Assembly (NCBI RefSeq): GCF_051020955.1
Contig: NW_027476110.1
Span: 1,564,001-1,628,000, forward strand
Origin: Megalopta genalis
Taxonomy: Eukaryota; Arthropoda; Insecta; Hymenoptera; Halictidae
Length of the DNA stretch: 64,000 nucleotides
Direction: 5' to 3'
Shown here: in pieces, positions 32,023 to 44,464 of the stretch
How the letters are laid out: each line of letters begins with the position of its first letter
Position numbering within the stretch: the first letter of the stretch is position 1
Translations under genes and position numbers: made by a program
The notes under the pieces: model-generated
What the model was told of the DNA's origin: nothing
Seen by the model: the letters and a program-made list of their open reading frames with translations, nothing else
The model's database searches: none

Positions 32023-32439
32023 TAAATACATATTTAAATATATATTTACGTTTTATTATAATATATATTAATATCTATATTTTATTCAAATATTTTATTA
32101 ATTAACTATAATTAGAGAATTATATAATATATATTATAAATTTATAAAATATAAAAAAATCACAGGATTATTAAATTTATTAATATATATTTTTAATAGA
32201 TCAACTATAAATTTAGAAATATTATCTGTCCTCATAGATATATTTTAATGGATCCATTAAACAAATAATTAATATTTAATAAATATCTTTATATATTCAT
32301 AGATTAATTAACAATTCTACTTCAAAAGAAGTAATCTAAATTTATAAATCTTTACATCTTAACATTATTCTTAAATATAATTAACTTATCATATATTTTT
32401 AATTATTTAATAATATACAAATTTTTAACCAATAAACAA
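32023..32439. other. Very AT-rich block without recognised genes
   Basis: Over 85% A+T by eye, with many TTAATATAT-type runs. No gene, tRNA or clear repeat was recognised. A mitochondrial insertion was considered but not supported. Confidence 0.6.
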
Positions 32440-32679
32440 CTACTCGAGGTGTATCTTCAATTTTTCTTGCAAAAGTTACGAGGCATCCTATTCTATTCTA
32501 TTCTATTCTATCATCTATTCTATTCATCCTATCCAATTTATCCAAATCCTATCCTGATTACTCGGTAGCCATCCGTGCTGAAAGAAGCATCGGCTGGTCC
32601 ACGCAATCTCCCTTATAAAAAATCCCAATCGCATCGAACCTCTGACCACGCAAAGCTGCCTGGCCCTCGGCTCGTAACA
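32440..32679 (+). mobile_element. Fragment of the 25852-type LTR
   Basis: Shares CTCGAGGT, AAAGTTACGAGGCATCCT, GGTAGCCA.CCGTG, CATCGGCTGGTC and a TGGCCCTCGG..CGTAACA end with the LTR at 25852-26619, same orientation. A TTCTA microsatellite (about 32490-32525) interrupts it. The 5' half is missing. Confidence 0.75.
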
Positions 32680-33206
32680 TAGCAAATGTTCCTGCGCGGT
32701 TGCATGCATTGCACTCCTATTATCTCTTTTTACAATTCGCACGTCCAATAATTACATTTCATTTACCCCCGTCCCTGACGCATCTCAAGCAACTATAACC
32801 AACAAACTGCGGCAATTATAGCCCATACACACAGATCTTGTACACTCCCTCTGCTCAACAGAACACTCAACGTTGAAGTTCTCCACGTCATCTAGAGCAA
32901 CAACCACTACAGGAGCTACAAGCTCAACAAAGTACAACAATCATAACAACGAACTCCTCTTTCCTTCCCTTCCTCTCAACTCCAATAATCTTGAAACCTA
33001 CTAATTCTCGAGCCTTAACAAATAGTTAACTCCAACTCTCAGCACTTTTCCACGTACAATCCTAATTCAACTTGACTTGACCCCATCACACTCAAAGCAA
33101 CAAATGGTAATACACCACTACTCACTCAATCCAACACCCCCACTTCCTCATCGCTGACTCACCCTACCCTCCTTTCCTCTCCACACCTATCCTCTACTTA
33201 TCATAT
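32680..33206. other. G-poor, C/A-rich stretch, no gene seen
   Basis: The plus strand is strikingly poor in G, with many CAAC/CTCA runs. It follows the LTR fragment directly and could be internal (leader) sequence of the same retrotransposon, but no primer-binding site or ORF was recognised. Confidence 0.35.
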
Positions 33207-33474
33207 TGTTGCGAATCACTCCGTTTCTCTCGCGTCGCGGCATTTTATATATATTTACAATAAAGAATATAAACTATAATACAACTCAATACGATTATAT
33301 TTCAGATCTTTCAATTTGAAATGTTGCTCGTTCGACGGTCCGATTTCGACTCTCCGATTGTCCGTTGGTAACACTCTCCGTGGCAACACCTATCTTCTAT
33401 TATTTTTTAAGGAGTTGTTCACAACAGGGCAGTTTCACGTTACAGCGACTTGATTCGGACAAGTCACCGTAACA
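33207..33474 (+). mobile_element. Solo LTR, 268 bp
   Basis: TGTTGCGAATCACTCCG ... AAGTCACCGTAACA with exact 4-bp duplication ATAT (33203-33206 and 33475-33478). It contains TTTATATATA (near 33244) and AATAAAG (near 33260). Confidence 0.8.
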
Positions 33475-33951
33475 ATATAATCATATTATTCACCATATTA
33501 TTCAACGGCATCCTCTCAAGCCGGAGTTTTTTTGCAAATTTTTCTCCTTCAGTCACTCATTAAAATGAATTTTTTACATCCTGCAGGTAACCACAATCAC
33601 GTAATTCACTTGATAAGTCTGGATTACAGGCAGCAACGGATCCAACATCACAGCATAAACCAAAAACAACCACTCGTCAGCGTTTCACCAGGAGCCTAGA
33701 AGCAAGGTGCTACTTGCAAAACCGGCTCCCGAAGGACACTGCCCCGCTATATAGATTTCATGGCGAGTTCACAAGTAACATGTAATATGTAATATACACT
33801 ATATTTCTGAACATTTCGGGACCAAAAGTTTCGGGTTCTGACCCAAACTCAAAGGAAATTTTCGACCCGACTCTAACCTGAAATCTCAGATCCCTGCTTA
33901 CCTCTAGTGTACAGTAAAGTGAACATTCTGACACCATATAGAGGGTGTCTC

Positions 33952-34027
33952 AAAATTATGTTACTTGCGGAAATGGAGGGTTCCTGAGGTCAATTCAAGT
34001 AACATTATTTTGAGAAACCCTGTATAC
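33952..34027. mobile_element. Small CAGGGTGT-family MITE
   Basis: A 76-bp unit with ends AGAGGGTGTCTCAAAATTAT and its imperfect complement ATTATTTTGAGAAACCCTGT. Its interior (GGAGGGTTCCTGAGGTCA) resembles the start of the 22637 and 31651 copies, so it is a short derivative of that family. Confidence 0.6.
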
Positions 34028-37000
34028 CAGCGATAAAAATAGCATCTACAGAATACGATAGAATACAGAAGTAAAATTCGCCCCAGGAGTTCACCCGCAT
34101 TGACTTATTTAATTATATCATCAAGAATAATTTATTTATGATTATAGAGAAATAAGATTTTTGAATATTCTAACAATTTAATTGATGACGTTCGTCAAAT
34201 TCGAAATTGTCAAGTTTACTGAAAAAGGTATTGTCAATCCGAAACTAGTCTCGAACGCATCTCCGAAACTCGATCAAGCCCAAATTATGCAAATGACTTC
34301 ATTTCACATAAAAACAATGCTAGCGAGAAGGATTTTTTCAAATTGGAATGTTACGACCCGAAATATTGCGAAGAATGTATTGCACTGTTATATAAACAAT
34401 ATAAACATTTACCATTTCTGTCTTTTTTAAAAACGTTTACAAAACCTCCAATAAGAATGAAAAATTTCTTTCCTGACCGAGTCTTTTCCGTACTTCAACC
34501 TAAACCAATGCAGTGTATCACAATCAGTGTAGGTTCGAAATACACAGCGTTCGTACTCAAGCACATAATATACAATGCGGTTCCATTTCACAAGAAGAAC
34601 TGCGATAAATACTGTCCAATATAAATCATAGACCTATTTAAACCAATAACACTACTATGAAAAACCTCAGAAATAAGTTTATTAATTGCATTAACTCTGC
34701 AATGCTATAAATGCTTGAGTTTGCTCGAAAAGATTCGACGCACCTACTTTTTAACTTTACAGCTTACTTAATAGACAACAACAAGGTTTTGTCCTCGAAA
34801 AAGTTGCTACAACTAGACAATCTGCATTATCAATTTCATCGAATGAATGTTCCAACTTAAACATTTTAAACATGGATTTTTATACATCTAGAGTATTTGA
34901 TTTAATCGTGTCAGAATAGGAAGCAGACAGTAAATTGATCAACGAACTCGAGAAAGCAATATCTCTAGTGGCAGTAGGATTTGAATGGAGAAATCAATCC
35001 TCTGAAGCTGTATTGCTTGTTATCCAAATATGGTTGCAAGTTTTTAATTAATGGAAGGCAACACCATATAATGACGAGTAAATAAAAATTACCGATCCAG
35101 ATTTCAATGACTCTTGGTACCATTACTGCACAATTTGATTCATAGATAATATACACGGCTTCGCAGAAACACTTCCGGTCCTGTTCACCCCGAGAAGTAA
35201 ATATTTCAGATTCTTAACCAAATTCAGGAAAGTTTGGTATGGAAGATCCAAAAGCAATTCTCAAAGCCTTGCTTCAAAAGTACGTCGAAATTCAGATCAA
35301 TGTAGTCTTACTTTTCTTGTTGGTTACTTCCGCAATAGTCATCTGGATATCTGCTGAACACTGACGTGAATCTTGACATGAAAACTGCATCACTCAACTT
35401 CCATGTTGACCCAATCGGTTTTTGTTGACGGCAAAAACTGTAAATCATCAAGCAAGCAAATTCCTGCTTTCTGTATTTCCACTTCAATATTTACTAGGAA
35501 TCGTGCATTCTTGCTATTTTTCATTATGTGATTAATATTTGTTGCCAGTATACCAAGAATGTATCCACTGCGCGTTACTTTTCTAGTTATGTACACTATT
35601 TGAAATTTTGTAACTCTGAATTAATCAGCAATTATTCTGAAATACTTTGGAAATTGAAGTCGATAGTTGTGAAGTTAATTTATGATTCTTTGAAAATGGC
35701 TATATTTTCCTGTAATTAATACTTAGGTAAGTAACGTTGTCGTATCCAGCCATAGTTGCCTTCGACTAATGAAACCAACGACTACTGTTACATTGCTTTT
35801 CTTCCTCCATATTATAACCATTTTAGGAAAACATTTAGTTATTTCGGGCGCGTAGAGTACAAGAAATGTTCTGCAAACTACCAAGAATGCATAGCTCTGC
35901 AGTAATAAAAAATGGAGTATTCTCAATCTGAATGTTCCATTTAATGCAGTCCATTACCTCCTCTTTACTGGTATCACTTGGTTCGATGCATAAGAACTCT
36001 AGCGCGACGTTAGTTTTTTTACATTAAGTCGAGCTCAGCTGTTCGAGTTCGACGCCCGTCCAGGTAGACAACCCGTAGTAAACACTTCAAACAGTCTTTT
36101 TTTGCAGCGTCGCAATGTATTTATCACCTTCCAATAATCCCAATATCAAATCCGTTACCTATTTTTCGTTGTTTCCCATGCAGCGCTCTTCGTTAGGTCA
36201 TTGCCTTCGTGCACTGTAACGAACTTTCAATGCTGCTTAGTTTTCAATATTCACAACGAAATAAATAGGCCCTCACACGTGGCATTAGTTATCAACTACT
36301 GTTACGTAGATACATATAGTTGCGCTAGTATATATAACTCTAAGTTCTCTGCTCTTGCAGTCCAGTGTCTGTATACTTTTGTGCTTGCAGCCTAGCTTCG
36401 CTATAATCAATTGCACTTGCAAATTTCGCTACAGCTTTGTAATCATAAATTGATCGCTTGATCGTATAAATTCGTGACCTTCATGATACATCAATAGATT
36501 TTATCATTCTATTGTATATTATGCTGCTCTGTACAAATCTTATTGGTTAAAATATATTTAGTGTTATTACACTAGCGTTCTTTACTGTACAGTCCACTAT
36601 CCAATTCATCCTTCCAACACTACTAGAGTTCCCAACGAAAAGATATATTTGCAACATAAACTTTTATAAGAATAACGAACTAGTAATTTTGAAAATTGTC
36701 GAACATTTAACTTATTTTTGCACTTTATGAGCCTTCCTGAGTACTACATATTTCCAAAACTTCATACTCCGGTTACGCAAATACATACAACTGTAAGATG
36801 TAGATGGTTCATTCTATTATATATTTCACATAGAACGTTATTATGATTCAGATTTTGATAATACTCAACATTCATGTTTAAACCCACGATTTAATTTAGT
36901 GTTGATAAAAGTGATGTCAATTTTGCAGGTTGTCTTCGCTATAGCATGCATGAAAGTAATATAGTAATACTTTACTATCCACACTTTATTTATGCATGAT

Positions 37001-39239
37001 TCGTACTCAAGCCGCTATATGCATTATTCCGACTTGACGAGAAGGCGACTATACACAGTGCGGACACGTTGGTCGCAAAAGTCTTCTCGTTAGCTTTAAA
37101 CTATACGTTAGTAGGAGTTACCGTGTTCGTTTGAACGGTTCAAACAGATATATGTATAATTTCCTTATAGTACAATACTGTGTATAGTACAAACAGAATT
37201 AAGTCTCATTACGAATAATTTCTTTCACGAACCATCACTGAACGCGACATCGGGTCGACACATTCGATGGAAGAAATAGAAAAGCTCGTCACGATGACTA
37301 CATTGTGCAACATATGTCCAAAATGATCTATTGGAATCAAAATATACTCCATAAATACTGCAGAATTCATTTGAATTGATAGAATTAAGAATTAACTTTC
37401 CTACCTCGAGTATAATGATATAAAAAAATGATCACGTTTTCAGTTAGCATTTATGCATTACTATCCTACAAATGTAAGTTTTATAAATAACGCTAAATAT
37501 TTATTAATAAAAATAAGATCAAAATAAATAAAACTAATTCAAACAAACACTATATGGTACTACAATATAGTATATAGAGTATTTTCCCGAAACTACAGAG
37601 ATTTAAATTATTGTAATATCATTAAAGAAATTTTTTTCACCAATTTTTAAAATACACCTGTGAGATTTATTATGTATACAACATTATTTAGAATACCAAA
37701 ATTATGAAATTCTTTTTCGAAAATCATCGGTTGGTGTGAAATTGGTTTAGTCAAGTGTATCGACTGAGCACTGGCCAGAAAAGCATAGGACTACATATTT
37801 CCAGACTTGTGGTCGGGAGATTAACCGAATCAATTAAACCAGTTTGTTTCGCACTTATCCGGCTCGAGGGACCGGAATGTGTCGCGGATCCGGCTCGAAG
37901 GACCAAAATGTGTGTGCGAAGCGAGTCGAGCTTTTTCGACCCGCGATTGCGTTCGCTCGTTGGCGAATTTATGCCGCGGATGAGGATTCTACGGGAGGTC
38001 CTACGGAACGGAACAAGTTTATTACAAAAGATAAAAGGTAACATTTTCTATTATTCCAAACATGACTAGACATATAAGTCAACATAATAAAAAACAGGGA
38101 GAATGTGAATGTGATTGTTATTATTGGGTATGGGCCTTGAGAAATGAAAGAGAGTGAGGAGAGTTCGTCGGAGCGTGTGCAGTTTCAAATGTTATTCTCT
38201 CGATTAGAATACGTAATTTCTGTTCACAATTTCGTTACTGTGAAAAATCATATCTTGCGGTTCTTCTTGAAGTTCTTTCGTTTCTTCATTTACGTTTCTT
38301 CTTTCTTCCTCCTGAGAGCCTAATAAAAATTGTATGACATGTATCGGGGTGCATCGTTCTCCTATAATCGTACTTATAATGTCTAGTTAATCATGTTCAA
38401 GCTTTCTCGTGTCTGATTGAATGGAATGAGCATTTTTATATAATAATCCCTCCATTCCGAAAAGCGATGAAACGTATAAAAGAGCCTTAGAAATAGTAAG
38501 GAATTTAAAATTAGTTAATGACAGTGTAAGACGAGGCTTGAAGTTTATCACAGAATGTAATAGCTTATTATAATGAAAAATGAATATAATAAACAATTTA
38601 TTTTACAAGTATTAGTAGATTATCGGTGACGTCATCCAGATGCCAGCAAATCAATCTGAATAAAAGCCGTATATTGATCAGTATGTGATATTTTATAAGA
38701 TATTTCAATTAATTTTATTATAACGTATAATTTTAAATTAAGTCACGATAATATTATATACATGTAAGATTACATTTTTATTATAAAAAATATTTAGTAC
38801 CGCCTCTAAAACAGTGGTACACATTTATATTAAAATTAACGTACATAATAGAAATTTCAAATCTTTGAACCCGATGCGACACGGGTTACCGTTATCCAGT
38901 TGCTTTGAAATTTTACATACATTATTTTTTCACCCTCAGAAATCATGTTTGTTGTTACATAGCATATTATAAAGAAAAAAAAATCAATCATAAAAAATGT
39001 TTACCTTGAATGAATATCTAATAAGAAAATACGTACAACTCCAGAAATCCTCCACGGTATGATACTTCTTAAAACATTCCGGCAGAAGCTACTTTACCTC
39101 TCGCGCATTCTCACTTCGTTTCGCTTCGAATTTTATATTTATGTATGAACTTGGAGTCGAAGAGGTGTTTCAACTGATCTAAATTTTCCACGCATTTTGT
39201 AGTCCGGTAATTCGACAATTTGTAAAATTGCTTCTGCTA
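34028..39239. other. Long stretch without recognisable genes
   Basis: AT-rich, with scattered small ORFs. The most protein-like is 34343-34624 (+), with a C..KYC..C cluster and PDRVFSVLQPKPMQC, but I cannot assign it. A CpG-richer segment at 37790-38035 contains an imperfect duplication (ATCCGGCTCGAGGGACC / ATCCGGCTCGAAGGACC) and could be a retroelement leader. 36000-36100 and 37020-37140 are also CpG-richer with no identifiable content. No RNA gene was seen. Confidence 0.4.
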
Positions 39240-40610
39240 TATTTATACCGTAATCAACATAAGTCTCCCTTTTTCAACTGTGAATAGCTTTATGCATAAT
39301 GTAGGTATTGAACAGAGCCATATCTGACATGCAAAAGAAAAGTTTTCGGCATCCTTCGATGACTTTTTTCATGATTCGGAAACAGGCAAACAACTGATCT
39401 TGATGATCAACTGCACCCATAACCTTGTTATATTCCAGAATACATTTAGGCTTCATTACTTTCTGTAATTCTTTGTTTGATTACTCGACCATCTCTCCAG
39501 TTTCGTGTTTCATTGATATCATATACACGTCGCGCTTGTCCTTCCACCTCACAGCTATCAAATTATTGCAACATCTTCATATACATTCTCCTTTCTTCAA
39601 AATATGCTTTTGATTGGCGTTTGGCATATTTTTCCTGTTCTTGCGCACTGTCTCGATTACGTTTGCCTTTTTCTGGTGTAATTTTTAAAAACAGATTTGG
39701 TGAAGAGTACCAGTTATCCACAGACAAAGTATATTCCTTGTTTATTATAAATTATGACAGCTCTATCACAACGTTCTCTAACGCACTATCATTTCGATCA
39801 ATTTTGTACTGGCCAGTATATATTTTAAATCCGTGACAGAAACCGGTACTTGCCTCGTACAATTTGTAAATTTTTAATACAAATCAGGCTCTTTTGGATG
39901 GATTGAATTGTTTGTACGCTAAACGCTCTTTATATTTCATTAAGGATTCGTCTATACTGACATATTCATTGGGTGTGTAAATTTCTTTAAATTTTTCATT
40001 CCAAAGGTTGATGATAGCTTTTATCTTTAGAAGTCGGTGATTACTATCAGCAGTTTCATTATCAGAGAGATGTAAAAATCTCGAAATTTGCCGAAATCTC
40101 TTAAAAGGCATCGTTTGTCTAAATATTGGCGTTTCTACTACAGCTCTTCTAGTTCAATACAGTTAAATATTTGATTTTTTTCACTTGACCCATCAAAATT
40201 CACAGTGCATAATGGGCCTTTATTTCATCTAAGATAACAGGATACCAAGTGTCGTCCACATGCCGTCTTTTCGCTCGTCGTGAATTGTCTGATGTGCGAA
40301 GCGATTTGTTTTCATGGTCAGCATTTCCCGAAACTTGTTATCAAATGTAATAAAAAATAGGTCTAACATTGTTGGATTCTCGCTTAAATTATTTAAAATA
40401 GGCGCTTTTTTTCCATGATGTTCAGAATACTTCCAAACTATTGGTGTGTTTTTTACTTTCTGGCAAATCCATGATTGTCGTACCTTTCTCTTCACTACTC
40501 CCAACTATAATCATACGCCTTACACGCTTTGTGATTGGCGCAAACACGTTACTATCACTGGATTCGTTATGATTGCTTTTATCTAACACTTTTGTATTTT
40601 GCATTTTGTA
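39240..40610 (-). pseudogene. piggyBac-like transposase, decayed
   Basis: Minus-strand fragments in piggyBac order. The N-terminal region is at 40604-40229 (NPTMLDLFFITFDNKFREML). Next come 40111-39884 with MPFKRFRQISRFLHLSDN and the YTPNEYVSIDESLMKYKERL block that holds a catalytic Asp. A middle part (39880-39560) then has VDNWYSSP-type sequence. The C-terminal part (39456-39274) has YNKVMGAVDHQDQL, which holds the last catalytic Asp. Several frameshifts and stops separate the fragments. The Cys-rich C-terminal finger and the terminal repeats are not recognised. Confidence 0.85.
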
Positions 40611-40829
40611 GGGATTTCTTAAATTTTAATAACTAAACTGCTTTGTAACAACAATTATAAGAATCGCGACTAACTCTCGTTCGCGAGCCTGGCTCGTGAT
40701 ATTCATTTTTGATAAGCGATGGTAATATACAACGAATTTGTACAAGAAAACTGTTGTGGAAAAGACCAAGAATCTTTTTTTCAGGTTTAACGTCGTATCG
40801 ACCTTCATGTCATTAGCGACGGTTTATTG
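40611..40829. other. Unassigned, between piggyBac and non-LTR remnants
   Basis: No gene or repeat recognised. Confidence 0.4.
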
Positions 40830-41450
40830 TCCTGTTTCTTGTTTTTATTTCTTGGGAGATGTTGGTTTCCTTTAGGAATTTTACGACGGGTAGTATCTTG
40901 TATTTTTGTCTTGATATTTCGTATTTTCTGCATTCGAAAAGGACGTGGTTGGTCGACATAGTTTGGTTGCACGTGTTGCAAAAGGGTGGTTCTGTTCGTT
41001 TGATTAATCTTTTTTTAATGTTATTGTAGCAGAGATCTTGAAATTCAAGTCGCTAATTTTATTGGGTTGATATGACTTTCTTCTGATGTTATAGATAGCG
41101 GTCTCTTATTCTCCGTTTTGTTTGTGTTGGATTCTTCTGGCTCTATTTCCATTGTATTTGTCCTGCCTTCTTGATATTCGACAATACGTAGACCGATATG
41201 AATATATCATTGATGATTGATACGTTAATGCGGGGGGAGGGGATTTATATTCGGATCGGTTTGGGAACCGTTTTCGTTCGTGTTTGTATTGTTAGGACAT
41301 TGCTTATAGCTTGATTGATTACAATTGAAGCAGATCTGTTTCTCTGAAGTGGTGAATATTCAGAGACATGTTATAAACAAGTTTGTAGACTTGTCTTCTT
41401 CTGAAACTTAATATGTTTGCAAAATCTGGGTCTGTGATTACTGCTTTCAA
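40830..41450 (-). pseudogene. Non-LTR retrotransposon remnant (ORF1 piece and ORF2 3' end)
   Basis: On the minus strand, 41000-40830 reads PPFCNTCNQTMSTNHVLFEC followed by RKYEISRQKY, the zinc-finger-like tail of Jockey/I-type ORF2 proteins. 41450-41330 reads DPDFANILSFRRRQVYK, an ORF1-like segment also seen at 41675-42215. The two are joined by an internal deletion, and stops are frequent. Confidence 0.65.
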
Positions 41451-41660
41451 GTACAGTGACTCGCATTAATATTCGGACACGATATTATTATAAAAATTAT
41501 TACTCCCTTTTATTATTTATGATAGTATTATTGAATCAATAGTTTTCTCATATAATAAAGCACTTCTTATAGTTAGTAGAAACATAAATTTTTTGTTTAT
41601 TTATTGCGCATATTCTTTTGTATAATAAGCAAATCTGTTTGTCAGTAGAGGCACAAATTC
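41450..41660 (+). mobile_element. Tc1-like element end fragment
   Basis: Starts GTGACTCGCATTAATATTCG and continues through the same ~190 bp as the right-arm Tc1-like end at 52645-52820. It is inserted within the non-LTR remnant. Confidence 0.75.
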
Positions 41661-41674
41661 TGTGTAGGGTATCG

Positions 41675-42215
41675 TCAAAATTAATTAAGAATGTGCTTGG
41701 AAATTTGTTCAGGACGTCGATATCGACGTATACTTGACGTCTGAAGCTGCACAAATTCAGGGTCAGATATCTCTGCTCTGATCGGTTATTCTTGAGCAGA
41801 GTTTGATGTTATTGGTTCTAAATGCATCTTCAATTACTGAATTTGGGATGATCGATGCTACATTTGACAGCTCGATACGTTGGGTCGGCGAAATCATAGG
41901 ACGGATTTCAATATTTGTGTTGCTGATGGTAATTGATTTAAATATTGCTGTTATGTTGCTGACAGTTTCTTTGTTATCTAGGTATGTGCATACCCTACCG
42001 TTTGAAATTCTCGATATGTATTTGATAGATCTGGGGCCTATTATCTTTCCTATGGCTAATGCATAGTCCCTGACGGTAATACCATCTACAGCATGCAGTA
42101 TTATGGCTTGGTCCTTGGTTGGGGCGTATTCTCGTTTGGCATTTTCGTAGGAGGTGACTGATATAGTTTTGTTTTTGGCTCGGTTTCTTGAACTATTGGG
42201 GAGTTGGGAAGGATT
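41675..42215 (-). pseudogene. Non-LTR retrotransposon ORF1 fragment
   Basis: The minus-strand frame (about 42170-41800) includes YAPTKDQAIILHAVDGITVR, KIIGPRSIKYISRISNGRVC and MISPTQRIELSNVASIIPN, a layout recalled from ORF1 (gag-like) proteins of insect non-LTR elements, upstream of their CCHC fingers. After a frameshift it continues as CSFRRQVYVDIDVLNKFPS (about 41750-41690). Truncated at both ends. Confidence 0.6.
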
Positions 42216-42669
42216 CCTGTAGTCAGGATCTCATCCCAGATCTGGTCGCTCTACATTTGTATCATGATACTGTAGGAAATGAATCGGCAAATTTATTATT
42301 CTGAGTCGAAGTTTTAAATTGTTTATTTCACAAAGGCTCGGCTCGAATAAACATCGTAATGTATTAAACAATCTTCTTATCGATCGCATCTCACAGCTAA
42401 CACGATTCATTCTACAGTTCAGCCAATCCTGAACTGTAGAATGACCATCCATGGTCACCAAAGAATCACAACTTTATTTCCAAGAGTTAGATCTTCAAAA
42501 ATATACAATTCATATTACACAAAACGTAAATAAGAAATAATAAAAATAAGTCTTACGGAATGCAACAAATACGCATACAAACACACACAAACTTAAACTT
42601 ATTCACAATCCGGTATCGTTTTAGTTTTCGAACAATCTGACACAATGCTTCATTTCAAACTCTGTCAAA
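42216..42669. other. Unassigned segment with a short dyad
   Basis: No gene recognised. A dyad CTACAGTTCAG..CTGAACTGTAG lies near 42411-42440. Confidence 0.4.
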
Positions 42670-43027
42670 TTTCGAATCACTTATTCAGATCTTGTCGATC
42701 TACAAGCAAACAGTTTAACGAATTTGGTATAAACCCATCCACTACTGCCAAAACATATATAAAACCTTTTCCACACTTCTCCGTAATGATCCACATGAAT
42801 TGTCTGAAATGGTAGGTCACCTTTAGGTAAACTATGCAAAAACCTCTCCTGTCTACCACTAATTAGCTAAAATTCAATACATTTCAAACAATTGTTAATA
42901 TATTGTTTAATCTTTTGTCGCATTTCCGGAAACCAGTATATTTGTCTTATGTCATCGATGACTTTGTCAATACTTACATGCCCCAAATTGTCATGAGCCT
43001 AATAATTTATATATATTTATATATATT

Positions 43028-43108
<81 letters not shown>

Positions 43109-43340
43109 CATTAGTCTAATAATATTATTTTCTAAACACGCGGGTACGTAAAATAACAATTTATCATTATTAATTTTTCTATTTTCCTATAAACTAACCG
43201 TCCCTTAATTCATAATGTTTTTCCTCGCTTGTTTCCAATCTATTTCTTAATCCACGAATCGTATGATCTTGATATTGTTTAATTGACAATGTCTCTTCTA
43301 AAGTATTAGGTTCCAATACTGCGTCAAGATATCTTAGCTC
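42670..43340 (-). pseudogene. Ty3/gypsy integrase region, fragment
   Basis: Minus strand. LRYLDAVLEPNTLEETLSIK and HYELRDG (43340-43194) are typical of the spacer between RNase H and integrase. After a break with an AT microsatellite, the H2C2 zinc domain follows (about 42995-42870: HDNLGH, then IYWFPEMRQKIKQYINNC and LKC), then a core start PFQTIHVDHYGEV in a shifted frame (about 42815). The remainder to 42677 is frameshifted. No LTR is recognised nearby. Confidence 0.75.
43018..43105. repeat. (AT)n microsatellite
   Basis: About 70 bp of perfect AT repeat, preceded by three ATATATTTAT-type units, interrupting the gypsy fragment. Confidence 0.95.
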
Positions 43341-44068
43341 GCAACTCATTTGAGTCGCTCGAACGTCCCGGTGAAATGTCGGGACGCACATTGTTGTTGT
43401 TAATCCTGAGCTCCTTAAACCGGTGGAACATGCAAACGTTCGTGAGTAATATCCTATCACTAAGCTTGTTCGACCACGGACCGTAAGTCCACAATATTGA
43501 ATCCTTCGGCGATGATGGATCGTGCACGTGATTTCTTCTGCATCCCTGCCTCGATGATGAAATGCTTTCTGACAATGAATATGGGTTTGAGATTTTTCGA
43601 GCATTTCTTGCATAATCTTCATTTCGTCGACTCCTGCGTTGCGCATCATTTTTGATCCTACAGCTTGTTTACTTCTGAAAAAATACAAACATGCAAAATA
43701 TATAAACATGTGCTAGAAAAGAACGATGTATTGCGTAGCAATTTTTAAAAAATGCGGATCTATCAGGGACGGTGGTGGATTGTTGTTATACTAATTGACC
43801 GCGAACTAATTCGTAGCACACGATCCATTTTTTTATTCGATTGGATTTCACACCTCGTACCCAATTCATAATCGATTCGATTTCATCAAAATTCAATTCA
43901 TGGCCGATATAGGTGTACTCTATTATTATCACTTTTCTTTTACTCATTATATCATTACCAAGTGTATTCAGAGTTAATAGTACATATATTTATTAAAAGG
44001 ACAACCAATAGTAGTAGTAGTAGTAGTAGTAATAGTTGTAATCTAAAATTGTTGAAGAAGTAACTGTA
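43341..44068. other. Unassigned, with short minus-strand ORF and (TAG)n
   Basis: Minus strand 43945-43790 reads a ~52-codon open segment MSKRKVIIIEYTYIGHELNF followed by a Trp-containing basic stretch; I cannot assign it. A (TAG)n microsatellite is at 44012-44035. The rest shows nothing recognisable. Confidence 0.3.
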
Positions 44069-44462
44069 GCCTCGGACAAAAATTAATTTATACTTTGCTT
44101 GGGACTGAAGTTCGAAATTATCAGATTTCATTGCGCCGGTTTCTTAAGCGCGCACAGGCGGTAATATAAACTGTAATTTATAAATACACACCGCGATACA
44201 CACCCATTATCGCCGGTGTCGTTAGAGCACACCAGCGGTAGCATACAATGTAAAACGCGATAAATGACCGTCTTTAATTGGTGGAGAGGATCACATCAAA
44301 AAGGTATATACGCGGACGAAATTCAGTCGCGGTCTGTTAGTTGAAATTGGGCAATCAGTCGTTCGTGCATAACGTACATATATCTTCTTAAAAATAAAAA
44401 TTATAATAAAAGTTTTAGTAAAACTTTGTACAGTAAATAAATAATCCAAGCCATAATCCCAA
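44069..44462 (+). repeat. 394-bp TA-flanked repeat, complete copy 2
   Basis: Starts GCCTCGGACAAAAATTAATT and ends GCCATAATCCCAA, flanked by TA on both sides (44067-44068 and 44463-44464). It shares the full length with the copy in the minor-capsid gene. It contains GGTATATACG (near 44301) followed about 20 bp later by TTCAGTCG, a TATA-plus-CAGT promoter-like pair. The two ends are not inverted repeats of each other. No ORF. Confidence 0.75.
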
Positions 44463-44464
44463 TA

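Noticed and set aside
32023..32439. Mitochondrial DNA insertion
   Set aside because: The AT content and a short WGQM-like reading suggested cytochrome b, but flanking residues did not fit and no other mitochondrial gene or tRNA was recognised.
35723..35926. Possible odorant-receptor fragment
   Set aside because: Hydrophobic minus-strand ORF, but no conserved receptor motif or second exon could be recognised.
41803..42066. 87-codon plus-strand ORF
   Set aside because: Antisense shadow of the non-LTR ORF1 fragment on the minus strand.
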